In this document: positions 1-62,510 of the stretch, one piece after another | How positions within the stretch are numbered: the stretch's first letter is position 1 | How the letters are laid out: every line of letters starts with the position of its first letter | Assembly: GCA_030533445.1 (NCBI GenBank) | Contig: CM060069.1 | Location: forward strand, 29,768,837-29,832,836 | Length of the DNA stretch: 64,000 nucleotides | Reading direction: 5' to 3' | From: Cyprinodon diabolis | Taxonomy: Eukaryota > Chordata > Actinopteri > Cyprinodontiformes > Cyprinodontidae | Translations under genes and position numbers: made by a program | The notes under the pieces: generated by a model | Seen by the model: the letters and a program-made list of their open reading frames with translations, nothing else | The model's database searches: none | What the model was told of the DNA's origin: nothing

Positions 1-54
1 CTATTCTATTCTATTCTATTCTATTCTATTCTATTCTATTCTATTCTATTCTAT
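1..54. repeat. (CTATT)n microsatellite
   Basis: Ten perfect CTATT units open the window, followed by CTAT. The array probably continues to the left of base 1. It lies in the intron downstream of tnks exon 22. Confidence 0.97.
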
Positions 55-189
55 ATTTATTTTCTTCAAATAACTTTGGTAAATATTTTTCTTTCTAAGA
101 AAAAAAAAAATCCCATTAAAAACATAAAACAAATGTATTTAGATAAAAATAATGTAAGGTTTAAAGGAAATCCTTTCTGAGCAAATTAC

Positions 190-50811
<50,622 letters not shown>

Positions 50812-50999
50812 CTAAATGGTTACAGAAGATCATGGTGTCAGACAGTTTCCCGCTAATGCACATCAGCCACACAGAGACACACATGATCAGCCAAACACAA
50901 CAAACATGTACAAAGGCACACGCTATCTACAGGAGGACACCATCTTTCCTATTTCTATTTAACCCCCCCCGAATCACTGCCTCTGCCATTCTCTCTCAG

Positions 51000-51225
51000 T
51001 GCGCACCCCTCTGGCTACGGTGTGTTGCCGGCAGCGACCACAGCACATTCATTGTTTGGGCGATGAGCGGCGGACCGGCACATGCGCTGCCTCTGTGTCT
51101 CCGTGTGTCTGTCCGTCCCTCCCTTCTCCAACGCGTCGCTTTCGGGATTCTCTGCTGCTGCTGATGCTGCGTCCCATTGTCCCCTGCTCTCAGTCATCTG
51201 TCTCCGTCTCCCTACATCCGACTAC
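51000..51225 (-). promoter_or_regulatory. CpG-rich patch upstream of window exon 1 (candidate alternative promoter)
   Basis: I count 18 CpG dinucleotides between 51002 and 51220, with tccaacgcgtcgctttcggg as the densest stretch, against a CpG-poor, AT-rich background. It ends about 190 bp upstream (in transcript sense) of exon 1. A CpG island at this place could mark an internal start site; it may equally be a decayed repeat. No TATA box or initiator was identified. Confidence 0.3.
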
Positions 51226-51926
51226 CTTTGTGTGTTTTCCTCTTTTTTTTTTCTCCAGTGGACTCTGGGGGCGCAGTTATCATTTTAGAAAAAAGGAAAT
51301 AAACAAACCCCTCCCCCTATCTCCCTCCTCCTGGCTCCCTCTCCAGCTCTTTGCTTCCCTGCTGCTACAGTCACAACAATTACACCTTCCCATATGCGTC
51401 TCTTCTGCAAGGGACATGGGGGGGGCAGCCTTTCCAGGAATCATCGCCACATTTTGCATAATCCAATCAGCTTGAATACTATGGAGTTTGGTTGAACTCT
51501 GTTATTTCACTTGGATGGAGAGGAAAAGGTCTTTGTCTGATGATAATTTAATTCATTGTTTTCTTTGTTTGTTTTTTAAGTTAACACAGGATAACTAAAA
51601 CAGAATGATGAAAACAATCTGTTTAATCTGGAAACAGATCTATATCTTGAATAAAAAAATGACTGACAAAATAATGGAAAAGAATGTACAAAATAAAAAA
51701 CCAAGACAACATTTCCCTCGTAGACTGCTGGAGATATGCACCAGCCCCACCGCAACCCTGATGCATTTATTTCCATGGTTTATCAAAGAAATGTCAAGGT
51801 CTGTACAACCTACCTCCATGTTAAGCAATAATAGTCTTTATAATACCATTTCGTTTAGTCAAGTTATCGAAAATGAATAGATTATGCAACTATAAAAATA
51901 CATGCTTGCAGTAAGCCTCTCTCAAT

Positions 51927-51961
51927 ATAAATATATATATATATTATATATTTATATAAAA
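51927..51961. repeat. AT-rich (TA)n run
   Basis: ATATAAATATATATATATA followed by TTATATATTTATATAAA; an AT microsatellite next to the Tc1 relic at 52050-52960. Confidence 0.85.
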
Positions 51962-52049
51962 AAAACAATTTCTGAAGAATAAACAAGTCGGACACAATCA
52001 TGAAGTGGAACGAAATTCAATGGACTTTTTAAACTTTCTTAAATAAAAA

Positions 52050-52960
52050 CCTGAATAATTGAGTGAGCAATATTAGTTCAGTTCCTTCTACCGATTCTCG
52101 ATTAGATTTAGGTCTGGACTTTGACTTGGCCATTCTAACACCTGGATATCTTTATCTGTGAAAACATTCAACTCTAGATTTTGCTTTATGTTTTCAACCA
52201 TCGTCTTGTTGGAAGATAAACCTCCGTCCCAGTCTCAGGTCTTTTGCAGACTCCAACAGGTTTTCTTCCAGAATGGTCCTTTAATTGGTTCCATCCATTT
52301 CACCCATCTTCCCTTTCCCTGCTGAAGCCCAAACCATGATGCTACCACCATTGTGTTTAACAGTGGGGATGGTGTGTTCAAGGTTATGAGCTGTGTTGCT
52401 TTTACGCCAAACATAACGTTCTGCATTGTTGCCAAAAAGTTTGATTTCAGTTTCATCTGACAAGTCACCTTCTTCCACATGTTTGCTGTGTCTCCCAGGT
52501 GACTTGCAGCAAACTTTAAACAAGATTTTTTAAGTAATGGTTTTCTTCCATAAAGGCCAGATTTGTGCTGTATACGACTGATTGTTTTCCTATGGACAGT
52601 CTCACTCCTCAGCTGTAGATCTCTGCACTTCATCCAGAGTGATCATGAGCGTCTTGGCTACATCTCTAATCGGTCTTCTCCTTGTTTTAGCTGAAAATTT
52701 ATAGGGACGGCAGAGTCTTCATAGATTTGCAATGGTCTGATACTTCTTCCATGTCAATATTACGTCTTACACAGTGTTCCTTGGGATTTTTAACCTTTGA
52801 GGGAACTTTTTTTTGTATCCTAATCAGGCTTTAAACTTCTCCACAACAGTATGTCGGACCTGCCTGGTCATGGTGCTTGTTTCTTATAATGCTCTCTGTG
52901 CTTTAAACAGACTATTGAGAGTATTACAGATGCCCTAGTTGTCAGTGTGGATAATGTAGT
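52050..52960 (-). mobile_element. Tc1 transposase relic, nearly full length
   Basis: The minus strand keeps HKSGLYGRKPLLKKS, HLGDTANMWKKV, then KLFGNNAERYVWRKSNTAH and HTIPTVKHNGGSIMVWAS in shifted frames, followed near 52230 by the LLESAKDLRLG region. The first catalytic Asp context is present as SDETEI in one frame. Multiple frameshifts; dead. It belongs to a different Tc1 branch from the intact copy at 17163-18410. Confidence 0.87.
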
Positions 52961-54340
52961 AGGATGATATTTTTCCTCTGCACTTTCAAATGTTAATGGA
53001 TTGTCTTCTGACATGTAGTTAGTGTTTCAGTATATTCCTGCTGTTGTTTTCTTTTGTTCTTCTGTTGTTTTTTTTTTAAAGGAGTAAATAGCAGATTTCT
53101 TTAGTGTAGTTGTGGTTTTAATGAATTATTCCATTGGCACGAGGAGCACCTTTGGTAAAAATTTAAAAGTTTTGAATTGATCCTGCTAACAAATCAAAAA
53201 TTTTCCATTTTTCAGTTTTTGTCTTTAGTAAAATACCTCCAGACTTTTTGAGTCCGATGGTGAGGCTGTCAATAGTTGCCGCTGCCCCCCTCTGGTTTAG
53301 TGAGGAAACGCTTGTTCCAAATAAAAATAAAAATTATCTTTTAGTCCTTTAAAAATTGATTGTTCAGTGACATGAAGGACATCTCTGATTTAAAAAAATA
53401 ATTAAAATCTGTCTATTAACAGACACACAAACACTCAACCTCTCTTAAAAACAAAACCTACTTGGCGGAGGTAATTATAAAGTAAATGCAACAAAAAGTT
53501 TATTATACTAAATGCAACAAAATCTGCAATAAAAATAGCAGATTAATGCTACATAAAAGGCACATATTTCGTTCATATTTTTCTCATATATTCCTGAGAG
53601 GGAGAAGTGAGAATAGCAACAATGCCCAAGACATTTAAAAGACAGCAGATTTCCAATTTCACACCTAATAAAACTATAACTGCTATTTCGACTGAAAAAC
53701 AAATGTAAGGGCATTTCTAAAACGCGCCAAGTCTCCCTGAGACTTGTAAAATTGAAATACGAAATTGAATAAGAAAATGAAAGGAAGAGCACCAGGTATG
53801 CTGGAGATAAACGAAAAGAGGACAAAGTCGAAGAGGATGGCTTTGGTACCGAAAGCAGATGGAGGGGTGGGGTTGGGTGAAGCACGAAGAGGAGAGGTTA
53901 GCAGTGAGTGAAAAAGTGGGGTAGGAGGATGGAACAAAGGATTACAGATGAAAGAGAAGGGATGATTAGGGATCTGGAAGCTGACATGCATGGATTTGAC
54001 ACAGCGTAATTGGTGTTAGAGAAGCTGGGGCTGAGCGGGAAGGAGGGGGAGGAAAGGGGGAGACAGAGAGAAAGGAACAGACAGAACTAGAAAAAGGTCA
54101 AAACACTAAATTTGACTTCTCAGCCATTTTTAAACCGAGACTGATTCAGTTTTCCAGAACTAAAATGACAGCCTCTTCATTAAGCTGATTTACATTTATT
54201 ATGCAAATCATCATCGACATCAATGTTAGTGATCATTTTAACAACACAAATAGACACATCTACTTTAATCTATATCCTCACAGTGCTATCACCACCATTT
54301 TAAGTCTAAGTGAATTCTATTGGAGAAAAATCTGTTTAGT

Positions 54341-54376
54341 ATAAAACAAAGAGAGCCTTGACTCTCTTTGTTTTAT
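54341..54376. repeat. perfect 15-bp inverted repeat
   Basis: ATAAAACAAAGAGAG (54341-54355) and its complement (54362-54376) are separated by CCTTGA. Strong hairpin potential in intron DNA; no known family recognised. Confidence 0.85.
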
Positions 54377-57116
54377 TAATTTAAAAATATACAAAAGAGA
54401 AAAAAAAGCCAGAAAATCCAAAGAAATAAAACTGCATTCTATTTTGTAATTGCACAAACATGTGCTGTCTTAGCAATAATATTCTCATCTTAATAGTAAA
54501 ACAAAGAGCTTCCACATTTACAACGTTCATCCTAAGAATAAAAACGACATATCAAAAATAGTTCAAAATTTCAAAGATTTGTGAGCCCGTTTCAAATGTT
54601 TAAAACGAGGAAAATTTATATGGTGATTTAACCACATCTAGTGAAAAAGAGACTCGTTTTATGACATGAATAAAAATGGAGCCAAAAAAAAAGCATTTTA
54701 GCCTCGGACTGCTTAGAAAAACTGTTTGGGTTCCTGTGATTTGAGAGTTCTGAGTTAAAAGTCATATGCTAATTTATAATCTAAATTCTAGGTGCATCAC
54801 ATAATGAGAAGTAAATCGAATCCAATGTTTTGATGTCGAAAATTGTGTAAAGGTTAGGTTTAGTAGTCTGGGGGAACATGTTTGAGAGGATTGTGTGTGT
54901 GCATGACTTCAAGCAGAAGACACAAGGACGTGTTATAGCCCAGGACAGGCCAGCTACCTTCTGAATGATGATGCATTGTGGCAGCATTCCTGCAGACAGA
55001 GCAATCATTTGCATTCCAGTTGTGTGCTGGACCAACTTTTTTTAATTTGATATGGGCATTTACAAAGGTATTTTTTATTTTATAATTGTTTTAATTGAAA
55101 TAAAAGCCTAGTATGCATCAAACACCTCGCCTAAAAAGATGATGCTGACTGAGCCACGAGTTGCCTCAAAGCCCAGCTGTCTGCCTGTGTGTGTTAGTGG
55201 GTGTCTAAATCAAATATTACTTATTCTAGAAGCAGTTTATCTATGGATTCACATTGACCGGCTCTGAGTCGGGAGGTGACCGATCTACTTGAAGTTGCAG
55301 CAAGGTCACGAGTGCTGACGCTGTAAGTGGATCTGTGAGCAACGAGACCTTCCAAAGAGCAGAAGGACGACAAATGAATGGGAGGTGGATTAAAACTTGT
55401 AGTGTTTTAGCACTTGCCTCTTACATCATGTTATTAATTGCTCCATAGAGCACACCAAGGAGAGGTGGTCTGGAATAATAGTGTTTTTTCAAGCTACCAA
55501 TTCCACCTTCTCATTTGAATGTAAATGATGGTAGCCACTATGAACTAGGCTGTGGGATTTATCTTTACACAGCAGCCAAATCCCCTTAGAGAAACTGTTT
55601 ATGTTCATTGCATACATAAGTTAGCCAGGGTACGTTTTCCTTTTCTTTTCTAAATAAACATTTCATAAGGACTCAGTAGAGGCTTGGATAAAGAATCAAA
55701 AATTATCTAATTACACAGAACCAGTTGTTATGACATCTTTGAAAGCAAATGTTTGGTTTGGTTTTAGAGAAAGGTATTTAAAAACATCTCCAGCTAAAGA
55801 GACTCTAGAGCACCTTTCCTATTGAAATAAGCAGGTTAACGCAGGTTTTTGAAACACGAGTCGACCAGCTAACATTCTGCATTTGGCCCGCTTCTCATTG
55901 GTAAAAGAAAATCTGGGTCTGATCCCCACCAGCAAGCTGTGTGGCCTCTGTACCCCAATTGCTCCATGTCTGGTGATACCATCATGCTGGGTTAGTGCTG
56001 GTGATGTCACCAGTGCAATAGAAATCAGGAAAGTAAACAATGGAGAGCAGACTTTTTTGTTTGTTTGTTTTTTTTATTCCCATTGCGCTTTGTAGACAAA
56101 TTAAACCTGGACATGTTTGGCCAAAGTTGGAGCAGATATAAAAAACAAAATACTTTTCTGGAGAAGTAACCTCATACTAAATTTGAAGGATTGTGGTGTA
56201 AATATTGTGATTCCGGTTGTATCACAGTTTCAGGGAAAAGGTATGTCTGGATCTAAAAAGGAACATATGATTGGAAAAAATGGGATGATGCTAAATTCCT
56301 TTCCACCACAACAGGTACTACATTTGATTTATTTGCCTTATAAATTGCTATGACATCTGATATATCTTGTCACTTTATAAATCTCCATTTCTAAATTTGA
56401 CTAAATGACAGATTCAATAAGGATCTCAACCAGTGTGACATATAGCCTCGCTGAAAGGAATTTTCTAAAAACCTAAACCTCCATTTCCATGTTCCCGCGG
56501 AGGGTCCGCTACATTAAGTGCCATGCCAAACCACATAGTGGTTAGGGTGAGTGGACCGTCCAGCTCTTGAGTATGCAGGGAGTCTGCATCAGTTGCAGGC
56601 TCACTGGAATTTGGCAGCAAGTGTAACAGCAGCCTTATGGTGAAGGTATAAAAAAAAAGAAAAAAAAAATTAATTCCAAAATGGAATGTCCTCTTTGAAA
56701 TCGTTTTATTTGACCATATATATTTGTTTTAAGAAAAGGGCAAATGTTATATTTTATGTCACCCTGCGCCACAGACCTCACGTTTAATCAAAGCGCCTTC
56801 CAGAGCTGCGAGTGTGACTTTATGGCAAGTGAGACTTGATAGCTAAGTGTAAGTGGTTAGGGAGCAGTTTTGGATGCGGTCCAAATACTAAAAAAGGTTC
56901 AACTGTAATTTTGAAACATGACTATAATTTAAGGATTGTCGATAGTATGTTATACTATATATTAGCACATCTTTTTGAAATGAACAAGTCAATTATTCTA
57001 CCATTTTTTTACTCTCATCACCAACAAAGTAAGTAAAAGTAATCAGCTCCAAATAAATTCATTTGCTTGGTATAAGAATAAACCACAGAGGCATTGTTTC
57101 TTCCTTTGCACTGAAA

Positions 57117-57210
57117 TCACATTGATTGACTGACTTTATTGATCTTGCAGTGGAGAAATTTACTACATTAATACTACTGCATTACTACATTACATACATT
57201 TGATTCATTA
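57117..57210. repeat. possible LINE-tail remnant
   Basis: ATTGATTGACTGACTTTATT and GATCTTGCAGTGGAGAAATT resemble the TTTATTGATCC-GGGGAAATT 3' end of fish LINEs, followed by ACTACATTA reiterations. Low confidence. Confidence 0.4.
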
Positions 57211-60200
57211 AAGGTCAACTCCACAAGACTGCTCATCACAATAAGCCTCCATAAAAATCCATTATTGAAATACTTAAAGGATTTTCTGCAAGTTTACTTG
57301 GTTCTATTTTTATAGCAAATAATCTCCTATCTTTGAAGGTCTTGAAATACTGACATTTTATCTCACTTGAATTATTCTGAGGATCGAATTCTATCCTACC
57401 GGACTGAATGATTGCTAATCCATCTTTTATAACCACAACTTCAAGTTGCCCCCTTAATTTTCTTAGTAAATCCACAAAACTTGAATCCTAAATTCTGCTT
57501 TTATTTTCAGTCTACTCTTGCACAGCGACCAAGCATCATTCACTCAGAGTTGTGGAGCTGTGCAATGACATAGAAACTAGCCAATTTCAGCTGAAGGAAG
57601 GGAGCCCGAATAGCGTAAATGAATCCTGGAAGTGCAACACACACAGATAATAAAAAAATATATTGTTCTTGTTTTGGCTCTCTTTGCTAGGTCATTTCTT
57701 TTTATTTTCTTTTAACACAGTTAAAGAGAAAGCTGTCTGGGTTTGTAAAAGAGACAGAGCATCTCAGGGGAACTAAGACCTGGGTTCATTCATCAAAGGT
57801 GACCAATCGAACAGCAGTCATCATGGTAATCAATGAGTGTGTTTAAGATAAGGCGCTGAAAACTACACACATTCACTTTCCCTTCCATGCACACTAAAGG
57901 TGTGCGACTAATCTGTGCATTAAGAGGACTCAGCCTTAACAGTATCCACAGCAGCCCTTTGTCTACATGATATCTATAGGCTCCATTTGGCACCCTCTCC
58001 TCCTCCAGCTTCTTTGCATTCACTGGAAGTCGCTTCAGTTCGTCTCCATCTGTCACTGAACCTAGAAGGTGTCTTCATCTTTTTTTTCCTTAAGGTTCTG
58101 CCGCTTCCCATGACATTCTTTGTTTTTATTCTGTCATTTGACATCAATCCACTGATCCCTTTCCATTGATATTCTCTCCATCACCCAGATGTCCTTCCTT
58201 GCACTTCAAACTACAGTATCAGATCATTTTTTCTGCCTGCATTCATCAGAGAGTAAAGCCAAATTTTCTTCCCTGTTAAATCTGCTTGCCCACCGTGGAC
58301 CTCTCCTCTAAGCAACAATTTCTTTTTCACTTTATTTACAACAAAAAAGTCGGATCTAAACCTTCCTAAGAGATGAGAACGCAGTACCGATTTATATTTG
58401 TTTCCCCTTTTTGGCTCAAGTCACACAGCACCAGCAGGAGCCTCTGCTGAGCTCTGTTAGTCTGAGCGGGAGCCCAGGTTGGACACAGAGCCTAATTGAT
58501 TCCAAGAGATGAGGGAAAAAATGTCTGCCAGGAGAAAAAAATTAGATTAGTGGATGTTCAGGCTGCAACAAGATGACAGGAAAACTGTACATAAATGTCT
58601 GACAGCCATTAAATAGTCAGATGACTTATTTTTCCTGTTCATTTCATGCCAACAAAAGTATCCACTAAGACTGCCTATTATTCAGCTCACCTTCTCCAAA
58701 GCTAAAAACATTTTTTTTGCCCGACTGTAAATTCCAGCAGAATAAAGTTTTGATTAAAGATTTTCATTTTCCATTTTTGTAATTCATGTGAAGTTTCAGA
58801 CGAACTTTTTAAGATATAATCCTGTTTTCGATACTGTTTAGCACTATCATTAATAAGGCATTTAGTAATCTCAGCTGGCACATTGCTGAAAATCTTTAAC
58901 ATGAATCCTTTCAAATTATTTTGTTTTAAACAACATTTTTATATGGCTTGGATTAAACCCTGTTTTTAAATAAGTAATAAAGCGCCCATTCTTTTAGCTA
59001 GCGTTATTTGCAAACTTTAGGTGAGTAGATACTTCATCACTTGGTTTCTGAGTCTATTGCTGTTTTTTGCTTAATTTGGGGATTTTGTGTTTTCTCTGCT
59101 GACAACAAAAAAATATGATTACCACATTTGGGTGTCAGTAATGTATTTCACAAAAACCGCTCATATAAAAAACAACAGCAAGAGACTCCACTAAAAGATT
59201 CACTGATCCGATACCTGGAATGGATAGCTAATTATTGACTAATTAGCTATATCTGATATTGGTGATTTGATACTGAATATCCGAGATCCAGTGCACTTTG
59301 CACGGAACAGTTATTTTTTCATTTTTCTGCTTATTTGTCAACAAACCATGTAAAGTACATTTAAATCTGTGTTCATTTGTTAACTTTCTTTAACAATGTT
59401 TATGTCAAGGCTAATGCTACGTTCACACCAAAGTCAATGGTCAAATATGTTCGATTTTATTATCCTGGTGCCTGCAGTTTGGATTACGTACATGGGAAAA
59501 GCATGGTGCATGCATCTCTAGATCTAGCACACCTAAACTGAAAACCATGAAAAATGCATAAAATTTAAAAACTGTATGAGAAAGTAGTACTACCATCAGC
59601 AGAACTAAATTTAAACTGACATATAAAATTCAGACACTGGTGGAGATTAGATTACAGCTAAGCGTCTCGATTAAATAGTAAACTCTGTTAGCAACTACGA
59701 ATTTGGGCAAGGAAACTTTTCTATGTTTAGAGGTGAAAACGGCAAACAGATTTTTTTTTCTACTGCAGTTTTGCAGACAAATTACTGCATTACTGCCACC
59801 TTGTGGTTGGCTCAACAGGATGTAATCTCTAGATACCTGATGAAAACAAGACCTCACTTCTCTAAATTCTCACCTCATATGGTGCCATATTCAAGGCATA
59901 TTTTAATACTCCAAAATCATTATCTAAGGAATTGGATTTATCTAAGATTGGAGTTTCATGGTGTGTAGAACTAGAATTAAACATTTTAGTGGAAATTAAT
60001 AGTGAAGAAAAAAGAAATTAAGCCGACCTTTGGGAATACACCCCTAGGCATTATATTCCCAAGTATATCCTGGACCTTAACTGTTCTGTATATACCAGGT
60101 CAATAAGATGTCACTCTGACACATCCTTGCAGTCTCTCTTAAATTGAGCAACAGCACGACTCTTTGTGTCTGCCCAAATCTTTGCATCAGAGTGCCAAGA

Positions 60201-60896
60201 GAGAAAGTCGTCCACGTCTGATGTCTATTCCCTTGATTCAAATCAATTTAAAGAGCAAAAACCCAAAGTCCTGCTCTGTCAATACCAATTTAGAACGGAC
60301 ATCTTGAGATATGCCTGCGACTCTGTGACAGCTGCTGTGATTCTTTCAGCTTGAATGAGCAGCCTGAACTAAAGAGACAATGTCTCTCTTTGTTGTCACC
60401 CAGCCTGCAGTACGTTTCACTCTTTGACACTTCCGTTCTTTCTGCCGCACCCAAGAGAAAACACTTTTTTTTATGAAAAAAAAAAAAAGAAAGCGAACTA
60501 GTGACACCTCTCTCAATTGGTAGGCTAATTAATTTATAACTGTGAAAATAAAACCTCAACAATAGAGGAAGGATACAAGAGTCATTTTTTTTATTGTATA
60601 AAGAGCAGCGACTAAACCAGCAAAAGATAAGTAGAGGGTAATAATGCAAAATTGTGCAATGTTTGTCATGTGCATCAAATACAGAAATGCAAACATTTCC
60701 TATAATCATGTATATCGCTGTCAATGTGTAACACATAATAAAGTTTTCAAAAATGAACATGTAGGTAGACTAGCTTTTTCAAGCCAGAAAAAAAAAATCG
60801 CAGATGAGTTATGGATGGGTAATTAAGGGATTGGAAAGGATGGCTTAAAACCATTACAGAAAAACAGCAGACCGGGAAGAAAGGATTGGATAGTGT

Positions 60897-60921
60897 GGGT
60901 TTGTGTGTGTGTGTGCTTGTG
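60897..60921. repeat. short (GT)n run
   Basis: GGTTTGTGTGTGTGTGTG interrupted by CTTGTGTGG. Confidence 0.8.
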
Positions 60922-61850
60922 TGGTAGTTGGGGGGGGTGACTTGGGAATAGATTTTTAGGTCTAAGAAGCAGCTGATCTTTGAATACCAATAGAGGTAAT
61001 TAACAGGAGCTAATGGACTGTCACTCTCTTTCTTCTTATTTTTCTTCTCAATGTATAATCAGCTCAACATTTCTTTCACTCCAGAACACTGAGTTCACAA
61101 GAAATGAAACTCCTGCTGTCAAACTTCAACCGTGTACAATGGTTGGGTAGGTTTGCACCCCCACACTCCAGAGCTTTTAAAACTGTAAGAAAATAATCTT
61201 AATAAAATAATAAGTTTTTTCTTCTTTTAAATGAAGTCTAAACTGGACCCCTTTCTCCCAAATTTATATGATGCTAAATTCAAACATTAATAGTAGAAAC
61301 AAGGCAGCAGTCAAATATGTAAAAAAAAAAGAAAAAAAGATCTTTTTATCACCAAAACAGTTAATTAAATGGAAAGCTTCTAATAAATCTAAAAAATTAA
61401 ATATGGAAGGAGTTTCCTTCCCTAGAAGGACCGCCTACATACTGGATTAGGTTAGTCCTACTTTAGCATTCCCATTCACATTTTAGCCTCCGATGAAAAG
61501 AATCTATTTCTGACAAAAAATGCATACAAAAGAATGCACATTCATAGATAATGTATCCACTCAAACTATTTTCTCTGTTATTTGAAGTTTATACACTGTA
61601 ATGACAAATACCGCAATTCTAAAGATAAGTTATATCTTTAGATATAACTATGCATTTGTTTTAACCACTTGTTATAGTTTGTTAAAATTGAAAGAGAGGG
61701 AAGATTTTGAGGCCACAGAGACTCAGTCAGCTTCCTGATCATCCTGGTGCATTATTTTTATACTTCTTCAACTTTAGCTTAGAGTTGAACATATGTACTC
61801 TATACTTATTCATTTCTCCGGCCCAAAAAAACAGGTATCGATCACAATGA

Positions 61851-61882
61851 AGACATCCCTCTACATGATTAGAGGGATGTCT
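61851..61882. repeat. perfect 13-bp inverted repeat
   Basis: AGACATCCCTCTA (61851-61863) and its complement (61870-61882) are separated by CATGAT. A weaker nested pair, TCTAAAGATA with its complement, lies nearby at 61618-61642. Confidence 0.85.
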
Positions 61883-62089
61883 AGGGAGGGACACCTCCAC
61901 AAAAAGAACAGGGTCCATAGCAAAAGAACTTTTAATCATTTAACTTTTTAAAAATGTGTCACTGCATTTTGGGGGATTTGATCTTTTTTATTGAAGAATT
62001 AACCGCTGGTAAACAAGCTATTAGAACTGTAGCTCACAAATACGGCCTTTATAGAAGAGCATGAGGGAGAAGGACAAGTTTAAAAAGAA

Positions 62090-62510
62090 AGTCATGAAGA
62101 GCCCTTTCAAACCATGTCTGTGCCTATTGGCCAACGCTCTGACCAATGAGCGCAACTGGCTGTGACGTAGTAAGCGCGACAAAAAACTGGTGGGGGAGTG
62201 TAAACAGGAATACGTCCTTCTTAAAAATCAGCGTAGAGCCTCTTCCTGCTCACGTTTCAACGAAAACCCCAAGTCTAATCCTTTCAAAACTGATTCCAAA
62301 ACTGAGTCCAATGAAAACTGTTCAATAGTTGTTGTCATCTTCCTTGTTGTGCTTTCTCCAGCATTGAGCAGCTTTGTCGTCCCGCCCTCACAACCCCGCC
62401 CGCTTTGTATCCAAAAATTCAAAACACCTCTATGCATTGTGTTTGGCCCGTAGATCGAGGCTAGTGCGGGTGGGCCTAGTTTCCTAGGCTAGAGAAACAC
62501 TGCAAACATG
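62090..62510. repeat. CG-richer interspersed segment, unassigned
   Basis: TTGGCCAACGCTCTGACC, TGTGACGTAGTAAGCGCGAC and, at the right, TTTGGCCCGTAGATCGAGGC and CCTAGTTTCCTAGGCTAG stand out from the surrounding AT-rich intron. I suspect a DNA-transposon or SINE-derived piece but see no defined ends. Confidence 0.4.

Noticed and set aside
60290..60760. 156-codon minus-strand frame
   Set aside because: Phe/Cys/Tyr-rich translation of AT-rich intron with no splice or domain support.
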